Positions 29,972 through 40,379 of a stretch of 64,000 bases of DNA are shown here, in pieces; the first letter of the stretch is position 1, and each line of letters begins with the position of its first letter. The notes under the pieces are model-generated. The model worked only from the letters and a program-made list of their open reading frames with translations. It searched no databases and had not been told where the DNA came from. A program made the translations under genes and the position numbers. This stretch comes from Streptomyces mutabilis (GTDB lineage Bacteria; Actinomycetota; Actinomycetes; Streptomycetales; Streptomycetaceae). The DNA lies in the NCBI RefSeq assembly GCF_014649815.1, contig NZ_BMTT01000001.1, positions 372,001 to 436,000 on the forward strand, in the 5' to 3' direction.

Positions 29972-30958
29972 TCAGGGGACCGGTTCCACCTCCTGGTGAG
30001 GTGTGGGAATGGCGTGCAGGGTGAGCTGGTCGCGGATGCGCTGCACCAGGGTCCGCCACTGCCGGGTGAAGCCGGGGCGTTCCTCCAGCGGGTCCCACAG
30101 CGCGGCCAGTTCCGGGCTCACCCGGGCGCGTGGCATCCACAGGTGCAGCAGGTGGTCGACGGCCGGGCGCAGGGTCCGGACGACGGCGCCGGTGTCCCGG
30201 GCGGCGCCGGTGCCCAGGCGGACGCCGTCGAGCATGCGGACGACGGTGGTGAGCAGCCAGTCGTGCAGGGCGAGGTCCTCGCAGAGGGCGGCGAGACCGG
30301 CGGCGGGGGTGTCCTCGGGCACCCGGAGGCGGACGGTGCGCAGTTCGTCCTCGGCGAGGGTGAAGCGTTCGAGGCGGAATCCCTCGCCCGGCGCCGCGGG
30401 CAGCGCGGCCCAGCGCAGCCGGGTGGGGCGGGAGCGGAAGGGCGGGCGCTGGTCGAGCAGGGGGTGGCGCAGCAGCCGGGTGAGCAGGCCCTCGGCGATC
30501 AGTCCGGCGTCGAGGTCGCCGGTGCGTCCGCCGCCGAGGACGCCCTGGGCGACCGCCTCGTGCGGCAGTTTCCCGAGCGGCTCGACCACGCCGGGCCGTA
30601 CGAGGTACTCGCCCCACGGCCGGCGCCGGTCGGGGCCGGTGGCGGGCAGGTGGAAGCGGGCGGAGGTCTGCAGGACGCGGCCCTCGGTGAGCGCGGCCCG
30701 TGCGGCGACGGTGCCGACCGCGCGGACGCGGGCACCGTTGGCGCTGGGCAGCGGGCAGTCGACGCCGGTGAGGGTGTCGGAGGAACGCGCGTAGAGGCCG
30801 GGGCGTTCGGAGGTCAGGGCCCGTTCGTCGGCGCGCAGGGCCAGGAGTTGAGCGGCGGCCCGGATGTCGAGGGCCTGCCGGGCGGGCAGCAGGCAGGTGC
30901 GGATCTCACCGCAGGCGAGTACGGCGCGCGGTGTGCGTGTGCTCTCGCGCGGCGCCAT
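29972..30958 (-). CDS. SCO2521-family protein (unknown function)
   Basis: 328 residues from ATG 30958. I recognise it as the family named after S. coelicolor SCO2521, known to me only as part of a conserved actinobacterial cluster. The N-terminal part contains VLACGEIRTCLLPARQALDI, SDTLTGVDCPLPSANG and VRAVGTVAARAALTEGRVLQ. A central segment WGEYLVRPGVVEPLG follows, then a helical C-terminus. No signal peptide, membrane helix or known catalytic motif is visible. It starts one base after the stop of the SCO2522-like gene, so it is translationally coupled and last of the five-gene core. Confidence 0.78.
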   Translation of the reverse strand: MAPRESTRTPRAVLACGEIRTCLLPARQALDIRAAAQLLALRADERALTSERPGLYARSSDTLTGVDCPLPSANGARVRAVGTVAARAALTEGRVLQTSARFHLPATGPDRRRPWGEYLVRPGVVEPLGKLPHEAVAQGVLGGGRTGDLDAGLIAEGLLTRLLRHPLLDQRPPFRSRPTRLRWAALPAAPGEGFRLERFTLAEDELRTVRLRVPEDTPAAGLAALCEDLALHDWLLTTVVRMLDGVRLGTGAARDTGAVVRTLRPAVDHLLHLWMPRARVSPELAALWDPLEERPGFTRQWRTLVQRIRDQLTLHAIPTPHQEVEPVP

Positions 30959-30959
30959 G

Positions 30960-31925
30960 TCAGAGCCCCGGGTAGTAGACGTAGGAGACGCGGTCGGCGA
31001 CCGAGTCGGGGACGGGCGTGCGTTCGCGGCCGGAGCGTTCGGCGACCTGTTCCAGGGCGCCGGGGTCGACCTCGATCTGGTCGAGGATCACGCGGACGGC
31101 GTGTTCGACCGGGAGGAAGCGGGTGGGCAGGACCGAGCAGGTCCGGTAGGCGGCGAACGGGTCGGCGCGGTCGTTGAGCCGGAGCAGCGAGGGCAGTTCG
31201 TCCCAGTCGTCGGGGAAGCCGGCGGTGGTGTGCGGTTGCGGTACGAGGACGGCCTCGCCCTCGTTGCGCAGCAGGCCGAGGCGGGCGAGCTGCCAGACGG
31301 CGGCCAGGAAGGGGCAGGACCAGGTGCGGTGCCCGTCGGCGTCGTCGCTCCACAGTTCGACGTCGAGGAAGACGGAGTGGCGGCGGGCGGCGGTCTCCTT
31401 GGGCGGCTGCCACTCGACGGCCCGTTTCATGGCCTGCGGGGCGCGGGCGACGGGGCTGCGCTCGCCGTTGGCCAGCCAGCCGGTCTGCGCGGCGGGCGGG
31501 CGCAGGCCGTAGCTGCCGGGCGGCGGTGACTCCACGATGCGTCCGGCGACCGCCTCGGCGACGGGCACCTTCCCGGTGACGGCGCAGCCGGACTCGCGGG
31601 CCAGGTAGTCGACGCTCAGCCCGGCCCGCTCGGCCTGCGCGAGGAGCATGGGGACGACCTCGGCGGGGGTGGAGAAGCGGGTGAAGTAGTCGTCGATGAG
31701 GAAGCAGGTGCTGATCCGGGCGCGTGTGCCGCCGGTGCGGGCGGCGGCGGCGGCGCGGGCCGCCTCCGCCCAGGGGCGTACTTCGGCGAAGTGGCTGCGC
31801 AGGCGTTCCGGGCCGGCCTCGAAGTCCTCCATGTAGAGGTGGCCCAGCTCCAGGGAGAGGTGGGCCAGCGGCACCGACCGGTTGCGCGGCTCGGCGGCGG
31901 TCTCGCGGAAGACTGCGTCCGTCAC
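30960..31925 (-). CDS. SCO2522-family protein (unknown function)
   Basis: 321 residues from GTG 31925, which overlaps the stop of the P-loop gene (GTGA); longer upstream frames only read antisense-like Arg-rich sequence. Landmarks are VPLAHLSLELGHLYMEDFEA, ISTCFLIDDYFTRFSTPAEV, LARESGCA, AQTGWLANGERSP, VFLDVELWSDD and LPTRFLPVEHAVRVILDQIE. The two-Asp DDY and the Cys before it are invariant-looking, but no known fold is obvious to me. It is soluble. It belongs to the five-gene cluster, and its meaning depends on the linked P-loop protein and methyltransferase. Confidence 0.78.
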   Translation of the reverse strand: MTDAVFRETAAEPRNRSVPLAHLSLELGHLYMEDFEAGPERLRSHFAEVRPWAEAARAAAAARTGGTRARISTCFLIDDYFTRFSTPAEVVPMLLAQAERAGLSVDYLARESGCAVTGKVPVAEAVAGRIVESPPPGSYGLRPPAAQTGWLANGERSPVARAPQAMKRAVEWQPPKETAARRHSVFLDVELWSDDADGHRTWSCPFLAAVWQLARLGLLRNEGEAVLVPQPHTTAGFPDDWDELPSLLRLNDRADPFAAYRTCSVLPTRFLPVEHAVRVILDQIEVDPGALEQVAERSGRERTPVPDSVADRVSYVYYPGL

Positions 31926-32845
31926 GGCCGCCCCCAGTGCGCGTCGTCCGTCAGGCGCCGGGCGATCTCCTCCAGTGCCTCCAGGGTCTCCTTGTTGGCG
32001 ATCTGGGTGGCGAGGACGTCCTCCTCGGTGATCAGCTGCTCGCGCCACTGGAGTATGGGCTCCAGCGGCACGATGCCGAGGACCACGCTGTCGCCGATGG
32101 CGTGTTCGGCCGCGAGCCGGCGCAGCGCCTCGTCGCAGGCCTGCATCCAGGCGGCCTGGGCGGGTGAGCCCTGGGACCACAGCGGCGACTCGGGGTCGGG
32201 TACGGCGGCCCGCACGAAGCGGATCGCGGCCTCCAGCGCCTCCTTGTCGTGGCCGCGTTCGACGCCGCCGCCGATGATGCCGTGGTCGGCGTGGACGAGC
32301 CCGGAGGCGGCGATGACGTGCTGCCGGGTCCAGCGGTGGAAGACGAGCCAGCGGAAGGGGACGTTGCGCATCCGGGGGTGGGCGGTGGCCGCGAGCACCA
32401 TGTCGACGGCGTAGCTGCGGCCGGCGCTGAGGTCGACGACGGTGACGTCGAACTCTCCGTTGAGCCGCAGCAACAGGTCGATGCAGCGCTGGAGGGATTC
32501 CTCGCCGATGGCGAACTCGCCGCCGCCCGCGTCACCGGGGAACAGGACGAGGCGGCCGGACTGGTTGGGGCGGGCGCGCAGCAGGGGGTGTTCGGTCTGC
32601 CGCCAGACGTCGATCCGGGCGGGCTCGGCGACCTCGCCCTCCAGGTAGGAGTGCAGGCCGCGTTCCTCGGTGCCGCGCATCGCGCCGGGCACGTCGAAGA
32701 CGGCGGCGGCGGTGGGCGAGCCGAAGTCGAAGTCCACGTAGGCCACGTGGTCGCCGGTGAGGGCGCGCTGGTACGCCAGGTTGGCGCTGGTCACCGAGCG
32801 CCCGGTGCCTCCTTTGTCGGAGGCGGCGAAGACGAGCACGCTCAC
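31922..32845 (-). CDS. SCO2523-family variant P-loop (ParA/MinD-like) protein
   Basis: 307 residues from GTG 32845. The N-terminus is a ParA/MinD-like deviant Walker A: FAASDKGGTGRSVTSANLAY. The signature first Lys is kept (K12 region), but the P-loop Lys that normally contacts the phosphates is replaced by Arg (GTGRS instead of GKT/S). Walker A' (VDFDFGSPTA) and a B-type strand (FDVTVVDLSAGRSY) are present. It could bind nucleotide without normal hydrolysis, or act as a switch. Its ends overlap both neighbours by four bases (GTGA), so it is tightly co-translated. Confidence 0.82.
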   Translation of the reverse strand: MSVLVFAASDKGGTGRSVTSANLAYQRALTGDHVAYVDFDFGSPTAAAVFDVPGAMRGTEERGLHSYLEGEVAEPARIDVWRQTEHPLLRARPNQSGRLVLFPGDAGGGEFAIGEESLQRCIDLLLRLNGEFDVTVVDLSAGRSYAVDMVLAATAHPRMRNVPFRWLVFHRWTRQHVIAASGLVHADHGIIGGGVERGHDKEALEAAIRFVRAAVPDPESPLWSQGSPAQAAWMQACDEALRRLAAEHAIGDSVVLGIVPLEPILQWREQLITEEDVLATQIANKETLEALEEIARRLTDDAHWGRP

Positions 32846-34686
32846 ACCTCCTGTGCGGCGGCGCCCCTGGCCTGGGCCAGAGTGTCGAGTTCCTGGAGGA
32901 CGGGCAGGGCCAGGGCGAAGGCGGTGGCGGGCCGGTCGTCGACCAGGCTGCGGGCGTGGTCGAGGCGGTTCTCGATGCTGCGCATGGCCCGGGCTCTGCT
33001 GCCGTCGGCGGCGGCGGACGCCTCCAGCTGTTCCTTGCCGAACAGGTGGGTGGCCTCGCTGAGCAGTTCGCGGGCCAGCTCGGCGAGTTCGGGGCTGCGG
33101 ATGGGCTGCTGCTCGTAGAGGTTGCGGGCGGCGACGAGGCATTCGGTGACGCGCTCGGTGATGCTCCACGACATGCGCAGTTCGGCGTGGTGCGCCTCGG
33201 GGTACACGGCCTGGACGTTGTCCCAGAGGCCGGCGCCGTCCTCGTCGTCGATCCGCCGGTTCCACAGGTGTTCGAAGGCCTGCTCGGCGAGACGCAGCAG
33301 CCGGTCCTGCGCGCCGATGTTCCGGGAGAGTTCGGCGAGCTGGATGATCCGCTTGAGGAGCTGGGCGGAGAAGTCCGTCATCCGCCACAGCAGCAGCCCG
33401 CCGGTGCGGTCGCTGCCGGCCAGCGGCATGGTGACGCCGGGGTTGTGCAGGGCGATGGTGGGGTCGTTCCTCGTCATCCGGCTGGTGACCCGGCCGCGGT
33501 CGGCGAGGCGTTCCATGACGGCGACGGTGCGGGTGAGGTCGTCGTCGGTGGCCTTCCGGCGTACCAGGTCGTGGACGAGGATGGCGGCGACGGTGAGGGA
33601 GAAGTACTCGGACTCAAGGCGCAGGCCCGTGGTCTGCCAGGGCAGGTCCTCCAGGGGCCAGCGCTCGGTGCCGAAGCGGGCGATCGCCGACCAGTACTGC
33701 TGGCTGAGCTCCCAGCGCAGGCGTAGTGCCTCGGCGAGCTTCTGCTGGTCGGCGTCGAGCAGCCCGAGGGTGAGGGTGCGGTCGGAGAACAGGTCCTGGA
33801 TGCCGTCGAGGGCGACGACGGTGAAGTACACGTAGGGCAGGCGGTCGGCGATCCCGGCGGGCTGGCCGCGGACCGGGACGTCCAGGTCGGTGATCTCGGG
33901 GGCGTCCTGGACGATGCCCCAGGCCCAGCCGCACTCGAAGAGCTGGCTCTCGTCGCGGATGCCCTCGTCGACCTCGATGCCGCGGGAGAGACTCTCGATG
34001 ATGGTGGCGCGCAGGGGGCGTAAGCGGCGGGAGAACTGCTGGAGGACGGCCCGGTCGGACTGCCTGCCCTGTCCGACGACCTGGATCAGTCTCCTGCCCT
34101 GTTCGGACTCGGCGTCGAAGACGTTGACGGTGAAGGAGCGCAGCAGGCTGACCATGGCGGCGGTCAGCCGGGCGTTGGTGGCCTCGCGCAGCTCGGCGAT
34201 CGACCGGTGCACCTCGGGGCGGGTGGTGGTGGTCTCGTAGACCTTGAGGAAGCCGAGGGTGGCGAGGCAGAGCGTGACGGACATGGAGTAGGAGTCGACC
34301 ACGCCCAGCTGGCCCTGCTCGTGCGTGATCCGGCCGTCGGGTTCGGCGGGACGGAAGTAGTGCCCGCCGGCGAAGGTGGGGCTGTCGTCCGTGCCGGTGT
34401 GGGTGCGCATGAACTGGGTCAGCGCGGTGATCAGGTTGGGCGGGATCTCCAGGCGGCTGCCGAGCCGGTCCAGGGCGCGCAGGACGTCGCGTTCGGTGGT
34501 GTCCGGCTGGTCGAGCCGGAAGGCGGGGACCTCGGTCGCCGGATACAGCAGACACAGCAGGCGCTCGGCGTCCGCGACGCTGCTCAGCCCGTCGGTGTCC
34601 CCCCGGACGAGCTTCCCGTCGTCGAACGAGTGACGGGCCATGGCCTGCCAGATGTCCAGCAGATGCTGGCGTGGCTTGATCTGCAT
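32842..34686 (-). CDS. SCO2524-family protein (unknown function), with a TTA codon
   Basis: 614 residues from ATG 34686 (GAGGGG upstream). Largely helical and soluble. Landmarks are IKPRQHLLDIWQAMARHSF, FAGGHYFRPAEPDGRITHEQ, VDSYSMSVTLCLATLGFLKV, WPLEDLPWQTTGLRLESEYF and GGLLLWRMTDFSAQLLKRI. The HxxHE-like and GGHYFRP stretches could hold a metal or ligand, but I recognise no established domain. Leu-222 is encoded by TTA (34021-34023), which would make its synthesis, and that of the coupled downstream genes, depend on the bldA tRNA. Its stop overlaps the P-loop gene start. Confidence 0.78.
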   Translation of the reverse strand: MQIKPRQHLLDIWQAMARHSFDDGKLVRGDTDGLSSVADAERLLCLLYPATEVPAFRLDQPDTTERDVLRALDRLGSRLEIPPNLITALTQFMRTHTGTDDSPTFAGGHYFRPAEPDGRITHEQGQLGVVDSYSMSVTLCLATLGFLKVYETTTTRPEVHRSIAELREATNARLTAAMVSLLRSFTVNVFDAESEQGRRLIQVVGQGRQSDRAVLQQFSRRLRPLRATIIESLSRGIEVDEGIRDESQLFECGWAWGIVQDAPEITDLDVPVRGQPAGIADRLPYVYFTVVALDGIQDLFSDRTLTLGLLDADQQKLAEALRLRWELSQQYWSAIARFGTERWPLEDLPWQTTGLRLESEYFSLTVAAILVHDLVRRKATDDDLTRTVAVMERLADRGRVTSRMTRNDPTIALHNPGVTMPLAGSDRTGGLLLWRMTDFSAQLLKRIIQLAELSRNIGAQDRLLRLAEQAFEHLWNRRIDDEDGAGLWDNVQAVYPEAHHAELRMSWSITERVTECLVAARNLYEQQPIRSPELAELARELLSEATHLFGKEQLEASAAADGSRARAMRSIENRLDHARSLVDDRPATAFALALPVLQELDTLAQARGAAAQEV

Positions 34687-34741
34687 CCCCGCACCCCTCG
34701 TACAGATCCGCTTGCCCTGTGTTCCAGCATGGTCCCCGTTC

Positions 34742-35494
34742 CTACGGGGCGGCAACCACCGCGTTGCGCCGCCCCAGAGCGAGGATCATTCCCTCGTGTC
34801 CCGGCCGCACCATGTGGTGCAGATCGTGGATCTCCAGCTCTCCCGTGAACGGCTCCAGGCTCTCCCTGACCTGGTCCTCGTTCACCCGGTAGGCCGGGTA
34901 GTCGTGGTCGCCGACGCGGTAGCCGACCGATTCCTTCATGAAGGCGGTGGCGAACGGCGCGCCCTCGCCCAGCGCGTTCATGAAGCAGCGCACGCCCCGG
35001 TGGAACTCGTCGGGGCACTCGGACATCGAGTCGGCGACGAAGAACATCGTCCCGAGGTCCCAGCGGCGGCTTCCGTTCTCCAGGTCGAACAGGTTGCCGC
35101 GCTCCACCCTGACGATCTCGCCGAACCGGCTCCTGGGATCGGCGGCGGCGTAGGCGGGGGCGTGGCGGAGTTCGTTCCAGAACGCGTCCCAGGCCGTGTC
35201 GTACCCGCCGGAGGAGACCTGCCGCTCCAGGTACTCGACGTTCGGGCGCGCGTACTCCAGCAGCAGCACCTTCTCGCACCAGGGGAGCATGGAGAGCGCG
35301 GGATAGAGGTTGGCGCCGGCTCCGACGTCGATGCCCCGGGCGGTGCCGGGGGTGGCTCCGGTGAAGCAGCGGCTGAACCAGTCGCGCATCAACCGGACGA
35401 TCAGCAGGTCGACTTCGAGCGGCGTCCGGTAGTTGTTGTCGACGTACACCTCTGGATCGAACTTCGACCACGGTGCGTCGGCGTTGCGATCCAT
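34742..35494 (-). CDS. SCO2525-family SAM-dependent methyltransferase (NNMT/PNMT-like)
   Basis: 250 residues from ATG 35494; GTG 35500 is two codons earlier. The N-terminal YVDNNYRTPLEVDLLIVRLM resembles the cap of the NNMT/PNMT/TEMT small-molecule N-methyltransferases. Motif I is GIDVGAGANLYPALSML, post-I is KVLLLEYARPNVEYLERQV, and a later motif is WDLGTMFFVADSMSECPDEF. It would methylate an amine or a peptide with S-adenosylmethionine. It is the first gene of the cluster, 55 nt before the SCO2524-like gene. A gap of about 280 nt separates it from the divergent acetyltransferase. The substrate is unknown. Confidence 0.85.
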   Translation of the reverse strand: MDRNADAPWSKFDPEVYVDNNYRTPLEVDLLIVRLMRDWFSRCFTGATPGTARGIDVGAGANLYPALSMLPWCEKVLLLEYARPNVEYLERQVSSGGYDTAWDAFWNELRHAPAYAAADPRSRFGEIVRVERGNLFDLENGSRRWDLGTMFFVADSMSECPDEFHRGVRCFMNALGEGAPFATAFMKESVGYRVGDHDYPAYRVNEDQVRESLEPFTGELEIHDLHHMVRPGHEGMILALGRRNAVVAAP

Positions 35495-35771
35495 AGTCAC
35501 CCTGCCGCGTTCCTTCGGTTCCGGACAAGCCCCAGTGCCGTGCACGGTAGGCCACCAGGACACGTCGAGACAGCCGGAAACACGCCAGCCCTCATCCGCC
35601 GGGCGCACGTCAGGCGCACTGTCGCACACCCTAACTCGCCCTTGCACGGGAGAAGTTGGACGCTCACTCTAGCCAGAAGGAGTCACCGGCCGCCACACGA
35701 AGGCCGGTACTCCTGACGAATGAACAGCGCATCCGTCGAGTTGACCTCGCGCGTCCCGACTGGGGGGTTGC

Positions 35772-36311
35772 ATGACCGCCGAACCACTGGAACGTTCCCT
35801 CGACCACCGCGACCAGCTCACGCATCTCACCCCCCATCCCGACGAACCACTGGTCCTGCGGACGGCCCGGGAATCCGACCTGCCCGAACTGCGGCGGCTC
35901 GACGAGGAGGTCTTCCAGGAGGTCGCCTATCCGGGCTTCCTGCTGCGCCAGCTCTTCGACATGTACGAACAGAACTTCCTGGTGCTGGACGACGGCACGG
36001 GCCGGCTGCGCGGCTACGTGCTGGCGGCCACGAGGGCGCTGGGCGCGGACAGCTGGATACTCGGCCTGTGCGTGACGCAGGACCGCCGGCGTCACGGGCT
36101 GGGACGGGAGCTGATGACCGAGGTGCTGGACCGGCTGCGCCGGGACGGCATACGGGTGGTGCGCCTGACGGTGGAGCCCGCCAACCTCGCGGCCATCTTC
36201 CTCTACCGCGACCTCGGGTTCCGCCCGGAGGAGCCCGACGGCGGGCTGCGCCCGGACTACTTCGGCCCGGGCATGCACCGGCAGATCATGCGGCTGGACC
36301 TGGACCACTAG
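35772..36311 (+). CDS. GNAT-family N-acetyltransferase
   Basis: 179 residues from ATG 35772, preceded by GGGGGG. The GNAT core has LRTARESDLPELRRLDEEVF early on, the acetyl-CoA pyrophosphate-binding segment RRRHGLGRELMTEVL (Q/RxxGxG/A type, residues about 106-120), and the closing VEPANLAAIFLYRDLGF. The substrate is unknown. It is divergent from the methyltransferase that starts the uncharacterised cluster. The shared 277-bp intergenic region makes joint regulation possible, so it may modify the same substrate or product. Confidence 0.87.
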   Translation: MTAEPLERSLDHRDQLTHLTPHPDEPLVLRTARESDLPELRRLDEEVFQEVAYPGFLLRQLFDMYEQNFLVLDDGTGRLRGYVLAATRALGADSWILGLCVTQDRRRHGLGRELMTEVLDRLRRDGIRVVRLTVEPANLAAIFLYRDLGFRPEEPDGGLRPDYFGPGMHRQIMRLDLDH

Positions 36312-36350
36312 GGCCGCCGGCCGGGAGGGCGACCGGGCGGGGAGGCCCGG

Positions 36351-37046
36351 CTAGGAGGGCGTGCCCGCCGACTCCAAGAGGCGGGTCACGTCGTCGGAGC
36401 AGATGGTCAGGGCCGCGCCGATCGTCGCCAGGGCGTCGCGTTCGGCGGGGGTGTAGGGGCCGTCGGCGAGGGCGATGCGGGCACCCTGGAGCAGGATCGA
36501 TTCGCGGCCGACGGCGGCGAGGTGCGGGGCCAGCGGGTCCAGCGCCTCGTGCAGCTCTATGGCCAGACCGGGCACGCAGGGCTCACCGTGGACCCGCCCG
36601 GTGTCCGCCTCCAGCGCCTCCACCAGCGCGCTCAGCTGGTCCTCGGTGCAGTCCTCGAAGCCGGCCGCGCGCACCGCGACGGCCGCCGTCTGAAGTGCCG
36701 TGCGGGAGCAGGCGCCGCCCGCGGCGAGGACCGCGAGGGCGACGGTGTGGACGGCGTCGCGGAGCATGGCGGAGAAGCGGGTGGTGGTGGGGTGGTCGAG
36801 GACGTCGGTGCCGTAGTGGCGGCGGCAGGCGGCGCACTCGACGGCGGGGGCGGACTCGCCGCGCGGCAGCACGGGGACGCCGAGGAGCGTGAAGCGGCGG
36901 CGGCCGGTCAGGCGCTGGTAGTTGCGGTCGCCCCCGCAGCCGGGGCAGAAGAACTCGCCGTCGCCGACGGGTGTCCACGCGGTGCGGGTGCCCAGGATGT
37001 GTGGCAGCCGGGCAGCTCGGCCGTTTCGTCCCCGTCCAGGCAGCAC
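36351..37046 (-). CDS. Zinc-ribbon TerB-like protein
   Basis: 231 residues from GTG 37046, with GGAGG six bases upstream. A zinc ribbon near the N-terminus uses CPGC (residues about 33-36) and CAAC (about 73-76). A TerB-type helical domain follows, with a typical HxxxD-like acidic helix set and the closing LADGPYTPAERDALATIGAA. TerB domains are linked to tellurite/stress signalling and membrane or metal sensing; the role here is unknown. It converges on the acetyltransferase gene with 39 bp between stops. Confidence 0.72.
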   Translation of the reverse strand: MLPGRGRNGRAARLPHILGTRTAWTPVGDGEFFCPGCGGDRNYQRLTGRRRFTLLGVPVLPRGESAPAVECAACRRHYGTDVLDHPTTTRFSAMLRDAVHTVALAVLAAGGACSRTALQTAAVAVRAAGFEDCTEDQLSALVEALEADTGRVHGEPCVPGLAIELHEALDPLAPHLAAVGRESILLQGARIALADGPYTPAERDALATIGAALTICSDDVTRLLESAGTPS

Positions 37047-37176
37047 GTCGCACCTCCGTAACCGCGTGACAGCATCGTCGCGCTGGCGTGATGTTAGCCA
37101 CATCACCGACGTGGAGTCAGTACCCGGGAAGAGGCCTTTCCGTGACCTGCACACGGAAATGGCCGGTATACGACGG

Positions 37177-37209
37177 GGCCCCGCCCGCCGTTTTCCGGCG
37201 GGCGGGGCC
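37177..37209 (-). terminator. leuA terminator
   Basis: GGCCCCGCCCGCCG-TTTTC-CGGCGGGCGGGGCC is a perfect 14-bp stem, 22 nt after the leuA stop on the minus strand. Confidence 0.88.
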
Positions 37210-37230
37210 TCGAACCACCGTTTCGACTGG

Positions 37231-39048
<1,818 letters not shown>

Positions 39049-39057
<9 letters not shown>

Positions 39058-39096
39058 CTCGCCGCGGCAGCTAAGGAGAAGCAGCCCGAATCGCAT
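39049..39096 (-). CDS. leuL: leuA leader peptide
   Basis: 15 codons read MRFGLLLLSCRGEGL-stop, with four consecutive leucines (codons CTG CTT CTC CTT) at positions 5-8 and a fifth at the end. CTT is rare in high-GC genomes, which would sharpen pausing when charged tRNA-Leu is low. The stop lies 96 nt upstream of leuA. The short frame is translatable but has no ribosome-binding site that I can certify. Comparable leucine leader peptides are known before actinobacterial leuA. Confidence 0.65.
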
Positions 39097-39287
39097 GATG
39101 CCCAGCACCTTAGCCGAGTCACGCCGGTCACGCGGGTGTGTATCAGTATGCGGGACCGCAGGGATAACCGGGACAAAAAGTGCCGTATACCACTCCCCGC
39201 CGGTCACGGGGCCGCCTTGGTGCCGGTTTTCACCAATCGTGGTTGCGGGTGGTGACAGCGACGTCACACAGTGCGATGGTGCCGGAC

Positions 39288-40358
39288 ATGATGACATACG
39301 GGGGCTTCCAGCCCGTCTTCTGCACCATCGTGCCGCCCCACGTCCTCGACAAGCTCGCCCAGCACGAGGACCCCGTGCTCGCCGGGCCCGCCCGCCGGAC
39401 CCTCCAGCGCGACGCCTTCGAGCGCACCCACCGGCAGCTCACCACGGTCATCGGCGCCCCCTCCGTCGCCCCGCGCGCCGGCGCCGGGCCCGAGAAGCCG
39501 CAGCGCACGGTCTTCGACGCCCGGCACGGCACCGACCTGCCGGGCAAGAAGGTGCGCGGCGAGGGCGACGAGCCCGGCAAGGACGCCACAGTGAACCGGG
39601 CCTACGCCGGTCTCGGCGCCACCTTCGAGCACTTCCTGAAGGTGTACGGGCGCGACTCCATCGACGGCGCCGGACTGCCGTTGGACGCGACCGTCCACTA
39701 CGACCGGGAGTACAACAACGCCTTCTGGAACGGCGAGCAGATGGTCTTCGGCGACGGGGACGGGGAAGTCTTCCTCGACTTCACCATCCCCCTCGACGTC
39801 ATCGGCCACGAGCTGACCCACGGCGTCACCCAGCACACCGCCAACCTGACCTACTACGGCCAGCCGGGCGCCCTCAACGAGTCGGTGTCCGACGTCTTCG
39901 GCGCCCTCATCAAGCAGTACTCGCTCGGCCAGACCGCGGCCGAGGCCGACTGGCTGATCGGCGCCGGGCTGCTCGCCCCGCGCGTGACGGGAGTGGCGCT
40001 GCGCTCCATGAAGGCGCCGGGCACGGCGTACGACGACGACGTGCTGGGCAAGGACCCGCAGCCCGCGACGATGGACGACTTCGTGCGCACCGGCCGCGAC
40101 AACGGCGGCGTCCACATCAACTCCGGCATCCCCAACCACGCCTTCTACCTCGTCGCCACCGCGCTCGGCGGGCACGCCTGGGAGCGGGCGGGACTGATCT
40201 GGTATGACGTGCTGACCGGCGGCGAGCTGGCCCAGGACGCGCTGTTCGCGGACTTCGCGACGCTCACGGTGAAGGCGGCCCGGGAGCGGTACGGGGACGC
40301 GGAGGAGCTGGAGGCGGTGCGCAAGGCCTGGGAACGGGTCGGGGTGCGGACGCTGTGA
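39288..40358 (+). CDS. M4-family (protealysin-like) neutral metalloprotease
   Basis: 356 residues from ATG 39288; ATG 39276 and 39291 are alternatives. It begins with a short protealysin-type propeptide (GGFQPVFCTIVPPHVLDKLA) instead of a signal peptide plus long pro-region. The catalytic domain has the zinc motif HELTH (residues about 171-175), the third ligand in LNESVSDVFG (about 194) and the active-site His in GGVHINSGIPN (about 273). Such proteases act inside the cell or leave by non-classical routes. The next gene, 21 nt downstream, is an emfourin-type inhibitor, matching the protealysin-emfourin operon. Confidence 0.92.
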   Translation: MMTYGGFQPVFCTIVPPHVLDKLAQHEDPVLAGPARRTLQRDAFERTHRQLTTVIGAPSVAPRAGAGPEKPQRTVFDARHGTDLPGKKVRGEGDEPGKDATVNRAYAGLGATFEHFLKVYGRDSIDGAGLPLDATVHYDREYNNAFWNGEQMVFGDGDGEVFLDFTIPLDVIGHELTHGVTQHTANLTYYGQPGALNESVSDVFGALIKQYSLGQTAAEADWLIGAGLLAPRVTGVALRSMKAPGTAYDDDVLGKDPQPATMDDFVRTGRDNGGVHINSGIPNHAFYLVATALGGHAWERAGLIWYDVLTGGELAQDALFADFATLTVKAARERYGDAEELEAVRKAWERVGVRTL

Positions 40359-40379
40359 TTCCGTACTAGACACGGGTCC

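Noticed and set aside
31922-33388. Longer start for the variant P-loop protein
   Set aside because: The extra ~180 residues are Arg/Pro-rich and antisense-like. GTG 32845 overlaps the upstream stop in the same way as the neighbouring junctions.
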